A DNA stretch of 64,000 nucleotides, taken from Arthrinium phaeospermum. Lineage: Eukaryota > Ascomycota > Sordariomycetes > Amphisphaeriales > Apiosporaceae. A program made the translations under genes and the position numbers. The stretch lies in assembly GCA_006503535.1 (NCBI GenBank), contig QYRS01000002.1, forward strand, positions 2,294,001-2,358,000, written 5' to 3'. Under the pieces are notes generated by a model, which had not been told where the DNA came from, did not search any database, and saw only the letters and a list, made by a program, of their open reading frames with translations. Positions 56,125-64,000 of this stretch are shown here, piece by piece (within the stretch, counting starts at the first letter, position 1; every line of letters begins with the position of its first letter).

Positions 56125-57020
56125 CGATTTGGTGCCTGCCAAGGATCATCATTTCCTAGAGTTGTCGAGACAGTCATCTCGTTGGGTTGACCAATCCTGC
56201 CAAGACGAATCGCACTCTGTGGCGTCCAAGTCAGCACCGCTTAGTCTTTCCCGGCGGCCGCGATCTCCGGAGCCAGTCGGAAGGGGATTCGCGTTGCATG
56301 CGCCTATTATTCTAGAGACAAAGATCGGAAACGAACTTCGGATCGGGTAACTTGCTACTTTGGCAGTTAGTCTGATCGGTTAGAAAAGGGGGGCGGGGGA
56401 GGGTAAAGATGTCCTGAAACTGGTGGCGTGACCCAAAACTTTACCTTCTAGCGCTGCTGTCAACGCTGCTGCTAACACTGCTGCCAACCCCAGGAGTCTG
56501 CATCCGTCGTTCGACAACTTTACGTCGGCCTGCCCCGAACAGACTTGATGAGAGAGGTTCATGACCAGTGACCGATGTAACGAGCATGGTCTTGTCGGCA
56601 GGGTCGTACAGCCCTCCGTTCAACAGTCAAGATGCTGATTGTGATAAACTAAGTCAGCTATGCAGAGATGTGCTCTGGACTCGTACACGCTGGGATGAAC
56701 AGATCCAAGAATTCGGGCAATTGTAGTTTTAACTATTTCAATTATAGACCTAGGCAAAACTGAACGTGGGAGGGCCTGGGTATCCTGCAAGTTGTCTGCC
56801 ATACCATACATCGCCATCAACTCAACCATATGCATACAAAACACCACGCCGTTATTAAACTCAAATACGCCTAAACGTTTTCCTCGCCAGACTGCCATAT
56901 CAAATCACATGTCCGCGCATACTTTTCTGTAAATGGACAGGCGCCACCAATACCATCTAGACGGATGAAAGCGTGAATGAACCCCCAAGTCTCGCGGCAC
57001 AGGCCCGGCCGGCTCCGCGC
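55743..57020. other. Intergenic with long G tract
   Basis: Upstream region of the acyl-CoA reductase gene and downstream region of the RTA1-type gene. It contains a 31-base G homopolymer (separate entry). No frame with coding character was seen on either strand. Confidence 0.5.
56093..56123 (+). repeat. 31-base poly-G tract
   Basis: An uninterrupted run of 31 G, long enough for stable G-quadruplex formation. It lies about 350 bp upstream of the acyl-CoA reductase start, on the C-rich template side relative to that gene. The length is likely to be polymorphic and may also be misassembled. Confidence 0.9.
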
Positions 57021-58526
57021 TTAGAACGGGCGGGAGCGGTCCGTGAAGCGGGAGTGGCCCGAGTAGCCCGAGTACGCCGATGGCGCGTAGTGGGATCGGT
57101 AGCTCCTGCCGCTGCTCTGGCGGGTTATCATTTTGGCCTCGACCTCCAGCAGCCGCCTCTCCATGTCGTCGAAGCGGCTGGGGTGGACTCCTGTCATGAC
57201 GCGGCTGACCCGCCCCTGCACCTTGCGCATCTCCATCCTCACACCCTGGGCCACGGACCCCGAGTTCACGCTGAAAGAAGGGTCATCCAGGGACTCGAAG
57301 GCCTGGTTCTGCTCGTCGCGGAAGACGTACCCAGGGTGGCCAATGGTCAATAGGAAGACGCAGACGATGATAGCACTGTGGGCAAGATGTCAATATGCGT
57401 CAGTCTCTTGGGCAATCAAGCGATCATGGACGGATAGGAGAGGAGATGGTGGCGGGGTAGGCAAGAGTATCATCAGAGTCTCATCAAGACATGTACTCAC
57501 CATCCTTCCAACATGATAAACAAGCCCTCCTCCTTCATAAGAGCTCCCGTGTAGCCCTGATAGAGCTCCGCGACACGGTAGCAGCTCCTAGCCGTGGTCA
57601 AGATGAGGGCGATAATGATCATAGCCATGAAGAAGCGGAGGCGGGTATCGTAGCTGTTGGTCTCCGGAGCGCCCTTGGCGCTATTGAAGAAGCGCACTGC
57701 AAAGTCTAGAAAGAGGCAGGCGAAGACGCTGATGGAAAACACTTGCAGGGCCAGCCCGATGACCGAGATGTGCTCGCCGGTGTGGACCATGTCGCTGCCC
57801 ACCTCGGCCACGGCGCTGATGATGGCCCCAGCCGACTGCAGCGTCAAAGCAAGCATGTCGCCCGGAAGGAAGATCCACACGAGAAGGGAAGGGTTGAACC
57901 GCTTTAGATGAGGTGCCAGGTTATTGATACTGCAGTATCAGGTCAGCAACGAACATCTCAAAGGAAACGAAGGGAACCCTTACGCCATAGCTAACGTAAC
58001 ATATATGCCTGCACAATAGAACACGGGGACGATCGTCAAGAATACTGTGTCTGGCGGTCAGTCATGCATCTCTCATCTACCAGAAGTAGTCACAGGCGAA
58101 AGAGGATGGATTGCGCATATACTCACCTCCTTGAATTAAGAAAGGGTAGAACGCAAATGGGTTATAATGCATGAATATGCGCCCAACGTAGCCCGCAATA
58201 GCGCTGATGGTGCAAGTAACACAGCACAGTGTGAAGAACCAGGACCGCCAACGGAACCCCAACATGATGTGGACAATCATGGCGAACGTGTACAAAGCGA
58301 TGAAGATGATGTTGACTGGGAGGTTGGGGAGATAGCCCGTCACGCTCATCTCCAGAGGGCACAGATCGAGGGTGCAGTTGACCTTGGGGCCGAAGCCGAT
58401 CATGTATCGGAGCTGCGCGGGGTCCAGGTGCGTTGGGTGAGCTGCGCTCATGGGAATAGTAGCGTTGGGTGTCATCAGCGGATTGGTCGTGTTGCCCATT
58501 GCGGCAACGGCTGTATGGTGCGCCAT
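57021..58526 (-). CDS. RTA1-like seven-helix membrane protein
   Basis: Four exons on the minus strand: 58127-58526, 57984-58044, 57501-57929 and 57021-57375; introns are 82, 54 and 125 bp with phases 1, 2 and 2, giving 414 residues. The chosen start is ATG 58526. An extracellular N-terminus with possible N-glycosylation sites and two Cys (Cys-Thr-Leu-Asp-Leu-Cys-Pro) precedes seven hydrophobic helices. Family-like elements include Ile-Tyr-Val-Thr-Leu-Ala near the exon 2 end, Leu-Gln-Ser-Ala-Gly-Ala in helix 4 and His-Pro-Gly after the last helix. The tail is Ser/Tyr/Arg-rich. RTA1/RTM1 proteins are linked to lipid translocation and resistance to toxic compounds such as 7-aminocholesterol or molasses toxins; the substrate here is unknown. 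Confidence 0.88.
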
Positions 58527-59334
58527 ATTTGACCACGCAGCAATGCGCAATAGGGATTAAGGAGTTAAAGGAAGGAAAGTCGGGAGACCAGTCCAAAAAC
58601 AGCAGTTGAGCCAGCGATAGCTTACGAAAAGGCGACGGAGAGAATGTATATGCACGACCAGGTCCAGCAAGGTCAACGAATGTGTGACTGTCGTTGGAAA
58701 CGTCGATAGAAGCGAAAGAAAGAAAGACTCCTCGGCCTGTAACAGGTAGTCGGGCGGGTAATGTGTCGTTATAAGAAAGGACGATTTGTTGCCACCTTCT
58801 CGAACAGATCCACATCACGAACTACTGGTATAGCTGCGAAAAGGAGGACTTCATTTCGATATAACTTTGTTGCGTTGAAATGAAGGAGGGTAGGCGATGA
58901 CTCCCAGAGGTACAGACGCTTCAGGGGTGTAGGAGACAAGCTACTTTGCTTGGCCAAGAATGTGGCCTAACTCAATAGTAAATTGTATCCCGAGCGATCT
59001 TCAGCGTGAATAGCCATGTCAGCATTTCCCCCTATGATTAAGTTTGAGGCGCGGCCACGAACGTTAGAGATTTCCACGCCGGCCCAGACCTCTTGTTGCC
59101 GGTGGCGCCCATTCGGAAAGATGGCGCATCATTCGGGCGGGTCGCGTCTCTAGTCATATCCTGTCGGAAATGCCCATGAAGTATCCCACGCTCCCGCGCT
59201 CTTGCAGCTTTCGCACCTCAGATAGATGAAGTGGCTTGGCCCGAAATACTATCCCACTTGGGTACTGGTTCTTCCAAACGCTCTATGTGACAGAAAACCG
59301 AGCCGTCAAGACCTGCCAAGCATATTCGGATATT
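58527..59334. other. Intergenic
   Basis: Upstream of the RTA1-type gene and downstream of the MFS transporter, both on the minus strand. No coding or repeat structure was recognised. Confidence 0.5.
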
Positions 59335-61029
59335 TCAGAGCCTTACCCCTCTGAAAACAAGAATAGTTAGCACATAGCAGGCCGCGCTGATGAAGTACGG
59401 CGTTCCCAAAGCAGCACCCCCGGTATTAATCCCATGAACCCAGAGAGCAGCCATCAGCGGTGCGCCAAGCAGCGACCCCAACGTTTTGACCATCACGACC
59501 AACGAGAAGATGTGTGTTTCTGGGTCAATTGACCCTATCAAGTCTCCGTCATGTTTCGGGGCAATGGCCGGCGACTTGATTAGCGAGAGGGTGAAGATTG
59601 GGAGGGCAGAACCCAATGCATAGATTAGCAACGAGGGGAAAAGCAGCCAGATATTGGTTGAAACGCCGATTGCGGAAGCACCAAGTACAGATATAGCCAG
59701 CAGACCAACGCATACCGGGAGTTAGCTCTGTCGGTGTCACTGTTCCCCTGGGAGGCGCCTAAGGAAGAGTGCCGCGATCGCAGGAGTGAGGGTATCACGA
59801 CTGTGAGGAGGATGAAATTGACCACGGCCTTGCATGACAGCAGATATCCGGCAGAAGCAAAACCCCAGTGATAGCGCTTAGAGATATACTGCGGAAGCAG
59901 TTTGGTGTCAGAGCTTGCCAATGAGGACAGGAAAAAGCAAATGAACATCAGGGTCAAGTTGCGTGGGTGGCTAGCAGTAATGGATCGCAAAGTTCGAAAT
60001 CGCTCCAGAATGGCTCTCATGACTGAGCCCTTGGATTTTGGGGCTGCTGGAACAGACGAGGATATCAGAGGCTCTGCTTGTTCCAACTGGCTGTCGTTGT
60101 CCGGATGGTTGGTCTCGGCCTTTCCTAGGTGGTCTGGGAGCAACGATACGGCGGGGACGGCAAGCAATAACAGGGCTATGCATATCCAGAATGGTAGCCA
60201 GATGAGGACCGTCATGGATGCCGCAGCGAGGGCAGGCGCGCCGAGGGCAACTACGTAGGATATGGAGCCCATCCAGCCAAAGTAAGTCGCTCTGATTACT
60301 CGTTAGCCAATAGCATGTCTTTGCAGGGGGAGCTCACTGACCGAAGGACATAGTCTTCCGTTATCCCCGAGGCGATTGTATATGTGATCGAGTTGAATAC
60401 ACAGTCCCCGCCGAATACGGATAATATGGGGGCGGCAATGATGGCAGTGGTTGGCAGAGCGTGCTCAAAATAGCCGACAACGACAGTCCACACAAGCATC
60501 CAAACCCTTGGAACCAAGTTCAACCATAAAATGGCGCGCTGGCCATACTTTTCGGCCACAAACCCAAGAGGTATTGTCATGACGAAATCTACGTCGTTGT
60601 CGTCAGCAACCTAGCATACCCCGTGGGCACGTTGCGTGATGATGCAGGGCGTCGCGGGGGAGCCTAGAACGGCGGGTGTGCAGATAGCTTACCACCAACG
60701 ATCCAAGCTGTGTCGACGGCGCCTTGGATCCATGCCAGTCCCCGCTGGACCTCGTCAATTTTACAGAACTCCTCCGGGACGGTACCATCGTGACCAATCC
60801 GGGATTTATCATGCCCTGCGTAATACTCGCGACAAAGTCGCCTCTCGATGACGCGGTTCAACGGGAGACTCGAGAGGCTTTGGGCGAAATTGACCAGGAA
60901 GAGCAGGGTAAGCAGGGCGCCAATCACGGCGCGACGAGGAACCGGACCGCGCCTGGCCTTCTGATTGTCGTCTCTTCCCGGGCCTGCCATAGGCTCAGGG
61001 CCGAGAAAAGGGTCCGTGTCGCTTTCCAT
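59335..61029 (-). CDS. MFS transporter with one apparent frameshift
   Basis: Minus-strand exons are 60693-61029, 60342-60588 and 59335-60291, with introns of 104 and 50 bp (the second has a GTCAGT donor), about 513 residues. A charged N-terminus precedes twelve predicted helices. Motif A-like Gly-Phe-Val-Ala-Glu-Lys-Tyr-Gly-Gln-Arg lies in the loop after helix 2, and a long cytosolic loop with Glu/Ser follows helix 6. The reading frame fails near 59699-59703: upstream it reads into a stop, while one base of shift restores a good helix and continues to the stop at 59335. The exon length is one base short of closing, which fits a missing base. Alternatively a cryptic splice near the end (donor GTAAGG at about 59344) could change the last residues. 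Substrate unknown; related proteins are fungal efflux or uptake carriers. Confidence 0.78.
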
Positions 61030-61368
61030 GACAAGCTGGATCTCTTGGTGATCAGACTGATAGTTGTGAGCGATAGGGTCCGGAGGCTACTTGCTTAGCG
61101 CAGAGACGCTGAGTTCACAAAGGTCCGACCCACTAAACCCCAGGCTCACAGGGGTCACCCCCTCCCCGATCTACTTGGCTTTCTGGGGTACAACCTTCAT
61201 TGAGCTCAATACTTGCATCAATGTGTATGGACAGTTCATTTGATGTTTCTTCGTTAATACATATGACATCCAACAAATATGCCTTACGATCTCAATTGAA
61301 TTGGTACCTGGAATCCTGTACATTATATCCAGTGACCACTTGACGGGGGCTTGTTGTTACTTGTAAGC
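61030..61368. promoter_or_regulatory. Promoter region of the MFS gene
   Basis: 339 bp between the MFS start and the stop of the next minus-strand gene. No feature beyond a balanced-composition promoter region was seen. Confidence 0.4.
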
Positions 61369-62633
61369 CTAATCGCTACCTTGCATGATGGCAGCACCAT
61401 TGGCCGTTGGCGCCTCATTGGCCATGATGTCCATGCACAAGCCTGTCTCCTGGATTCCCAGGACGGATTCCAATGCCGTCGAGAACACGCAACGGACGAG
61501 CTGCAGGTCGCCGCCAAACTCATTGTTTGTGGCCAAGATGACACTCTGGGTAGCCTCGGTGTGCTCGTCCATGATGATAAAGGCGTTGTAGTGCAACTTC
61601 ACGTCTTTGAAGTTCTGCTTGGGGAAGACGCTGCGCACCACCATGTCGACTTCGCCCGCCGAGAGGCTCAACAGCTCGTCTGCCAAAGCCGGCTTCGTTT
61701 CGGGGGGCTCAATTGCTGGCTGTTCGAAGAAGGGCGCCTTTAGCGACGTGATGAAGGCCATGACCGGCTGGACCTCATCCTCTTCCTCCCCATCTTCTCC
61801 AGTATTGTCCTTAGATGACGCCTCCTTCACGAATGTACGAATGGTCTGTAACGAATTTTAGCACGAAACACCTATGACATGGTTTCCCACACGACCGTCA
61901 AACCTACCTCGAGACTGATATCCGCGGTTCGGAAAACAGGAAGGTAGGGATGTGCCGTCTCGCCGCGGCCTTCCATCGCACAGTCCTCGTCCCACGCCGG
62001 GCTCGGCTTCCATTTGGTCGACCGGAGCTTGGAGGGCTGGTTGCGCAGCACCTGGACCGTCTCGGCGTTCCATACCCCCCCTACGGCGGCGGCCTCATTG
62101 CGCAGGATGCGGGCGGCGGTAGAGTCTGCGGCGGCTTCGAGGTTCTCTAGCAGTGACGCGACGTGGTTAAGATTGCAACGAATGTTGACGCTACTCGTGC
62201 TGTCTTCGTCTTCGTCTTCATCTTCTCCTTTCGAGCGATTCTGGTACTCAAAGGAGCTCACACAGCACGTGAAGCGGTCCTCGGCCGAGTGTCTGTCCAA
62301 GACGGCGTAGGCCTTGGTAGACGCCGTGTTGTAGCGGGCCATAGCCTGACGCATCGTGTCTGTGGCCTCTCTCTCCTCATCATAGTCCAAGTTGACGAAG
62401 GGTGACACGTATGAAGCGACCGGCCTGTTGTCTACCGTGAGTATCTCGGAGAGGTCCGGCTTCACAGGCATGACGAGCTTCTCATTGCAAAGAACCCCAT
62501 CATTGATGAGCTGCACAGCTGAGTGTCAGATTTTGGCACGAATTGGTGAGGTCAATGGGTTCGGTCTTACATTGATATCAATATCCTCCGACAAGGAGAT
62601 GACGATTTGTCGTTGGTGCGCTCCGTGGCTCAT
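61369..62633 (-). CDS. Unknown 380-residue protein
   Basis: Three exons on the minus strand: 62571-62633, 61908-62510 and 61369-61845; introns are 60 and 62 bp, all phase 0 (donors GTAAGA and GTAGGT, acceptors TGCAG and TACAG). No signal peptide or membrane helix. The protein looks globular with two acidic low-complexity insertions: Glu/Asp repeats at about residues 120-128, and a Gly/Glu/Asp-rich patch early in exon 3. The region after it has regular beta/alpha character. I do not recognise the family, and no catalytic motif stands out. A splice at the CAA-GGTAGC near the end could replace the last two residues. It is in the same orientation as the MFS and GMC genes around it. Confidence 0.7.
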
Positions 62634-63380
62634 GTTGACTGGTAGCAGTGCGGTCGCCAGATTCCTTCGAATAAGGGAGGGGCAGGTTCCAGTCGGTTTG
62701 CACGAGACTGGAATTCAGGAATACGTTGGAGTTTGATGGATAGCCTGAACCACGAAAAAGCTGAGAAATTGCAAAATGCTACAAGAAAGTCTTGATATTG
62801 GGATACGGATTGTTTGAGAAATGGCTAAGCCCATAACTACAGAATGTGATGATGATGTACATCCCGGGTAGCAAGGAAGAGTTGGCGAGAGGAGACAGGG
62901 TCAGGGGGTAAGACGCAGCCTTCATACTCATGTAATCAAGTACAGTAAGGTATTCCTTCTTTTCGCCTTGGTAAGTATTGATTACACTCTGCTACCAGGC
63001 TACCGCTCAGAGCTGAGGTGACCTGTGTGCTACTAAACGCACCTGAACCGGCCCCCCGCAGCGCTAACAATAGCAACATTGAACCCAATTGGCGCTAATT
63101 GCATCTTCCTTAAGCAAGTCGCTTACAAACAGCGCCAGAAAACCTGCCAGCACAGCACACATGCAATAAATTGTGATGATGTGTAACTCAGCTCTGACAG
63201 CATGTCAGACTATCTATACAGCCCACCCTCCCCCCAAAGCCTTACTGTTTAAGGAACTACGAAATCGCGGAATGCGTTTCCAATAGAAGCTTACGGGGCT
63301 ACCAGTCCAGTCCCTGGCATCCCCCTCGGAGACTTGCATAGAGCAGTATCCCAACTCGATAAGTCTACACGTACGCAGGA
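62634..63380. other. Intergenic
   Basis: Upstream region of the 380-residue gene and downstream region of the GMC gene. No coding, RNA or repeat feature was recognised. Confidence 0.5.
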
Positions 63381-64000
63381 TCAGCCCAACCCCAGCTCCT
63401 TGATGAGAATGTCGGCCGCCTTCTCGCCAATCGTCATGGCGGTATTGTTCGTGTGCCCGCCCACATTGGTCGGGCAGATGCTGAGGTCCGCAACCTTGAG
63501 CCCCGCGACCCCGTACACATTCAAGTTCTCGTCCACGACCCCGCCGCGGTCCCGCGGCCGCATCTTGCACGTCCCCAGCGAGTGCCACGTCGTCTCGACG
63601 TTCTCGCGCAGCCACTGGTCGATGACGGCGTCGTCCTCGGCCGTGTACGCGACGGCGGGGGCGTCGGCGCCCAGCGGCCCGTCGGTCTCGAGGCACCGGG
63701 CCGCGGAGCCCGCCGCGAAGGGCGGGTGGCAGGGCGCCGCCTCGCCGCGGTAGAGGCTCATGCGGCGGCCGAGCTCGCGCGACACCTTGTAGCCCCACCG
63801 GCAGGTCCGGATGTCGAACCGCTCCGGGTCCGAGAAGATGCCCGAGTCGAAGTCGACCGGGTCGCGCAGGGCCGGGCCCGTGATGTGCAGGGAGCCGCGC
63901 GATAGCGGGTGCAGGCCGACGCCGGCCATCATATAGTACTGGCCGCGGGGAACCTCGGACGGGTCCTTCGGGTAGCTAAAGCTCGTAGATGATCGGTCAG
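63381..64000 (-). CDS. GMC oxidoreductase, C-terminal part (runs off the right edge)
   Basis: The minus-strand frame is open from the window edge to the stop at 63381, giving about 205 C-terminal residues. It carries the GMC C-terminal signature. Trp-His-Ser-Leu-Gly-Thr-Cys-Lys-Met holds the active-site His, followed by Gly-Gly-Val-Val-Asp, Leu-Asn-Val-Tyr-Gly-Val and Lys-Val-Ala-Asp-Leu-Ser-Ile-Cys-Pro. His-Thr-Asn-Asn-Thr-Ala-Met follows, with the second catalytic position. The FAD-binding N-terminus lies outside the window, so the subgroup (alcohol oxidase, glucose dehydrogenase, aryl-alcohol oxidase) cannot be decided. There is no peroxisomal SKL-type end; it finishes Glu-Leu-Gly-Leu-Gly. 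Confidence 0.92.
   Translation of the reverse strand, partial: DRSSTSFSYPKDPSEVPRGQYYMMAGVGLHPLSRGSLHITGPALRDPVDFDSGIFSDPERFDIRTCRWGYKVSRELGRRMSLYRGEAAPCHPPFAAGSAARCLETDGPLGADAPAVAYTAEDDAVIDQWLRENVETTWHSLGTCKMRPRDRGGVVDENLNVYGVAGLKVADLSICPTNVGGHTNNTAMTIGEKAADILIKELGLG

Noticed and set aside
1..64000. CRISPR arrays, bacterial operons, integrons or prophage
   Set aside because: No direct-repeat array, no Shine-Dalgarno-organised genes; spliceosomal introns and RIP identify a fungal nuclear genome.

Overview
The window is a piece of the nuclear genome of a filamentous ascomycete (Pezizomycotina, most likely a plant-associated Sordariomycete). The evidence is short 50-130 bp introns with GTAAGT/GTGAGT donors and CTAAC/CTGAC branch sites, an AT-rich block with a textbook repeat-induced point mutation (RIP) signature, and typical mould gene families: a HET-NB-ARC-TPR NLR, a PTH11-like rhodopsin-fold receptor, Egh16, UstYa/DUF3328, RTA1 and GMC oxidoreductase. 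Exon coordinates are my own splice predictions from sequence signals and frame; no transcript data were available.

Layout. (1) 1-15.8 kb is a RIP-degraded compartment. AT-rich stretches with almost no CpA/TpG alternate with GC-richer islands holding fossil genes. Most of these are killed by one to three CAG/CAA to TAG/TAA changes. They include a zinc-finger-like relic, a relic with a homing-endonuclease-type zinc loop, and a low-complexity Asn/Asp/Gly/His repeat. (2) 15.9-19.9 kb holds three predicted secreted, mostly cysteine-rich proteins at the RIP border, a classic effector-type neighbourhood. (3) 20.8-26.5 kb has a modular Ser/Asp/Glu-rich protein with a hydrophobic tail, a 2.7 kb gap, and an Egh16-like secreted protein. 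(4) 27.5-32.3 kb has two alpha/beta hydrolases (HSL type and proline-iminopeptidase type), a UstYa-like oxidase, and a 75-codon secreted peptide gene with a Kex2 site. This could be a tiny RiPP-like locus. (5) 33.2-38.1 kb has a PTH11-like membrane protein and a fungal NLR. (6) 39.6-42.1 kb has a large disordered conserved-type protein, followed by a 5.9 kb stretch without a recognisable gene. (7) 48.0-64.0 kb is housekeeping-rich: kinetochore Nuf2, an unknown 307-residue protein, AP-3 beta, fatty acyl-CoA reductase, RTA1-type membrane protein, MFS transporter, an unknown 380-residue protein, and the C-terminal part of a GMC oxidoreductase running off the right edge.

Two genes have single-base indels that break otherwise well-conserved frames: AP-3 beta (five indels) and the MFS transporter (one). 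All other multi-exon models close cleanly in frame. The most interesting candidates are the UstYa plus small secreted peptide locus, the RIP gene graveyard with RIP-type His-to-Tyr changes in a zinc finger, the CpA-rich minisatellite that stays unmutated inside RIPed DNA, and the modular acidic tail-anchored protein.
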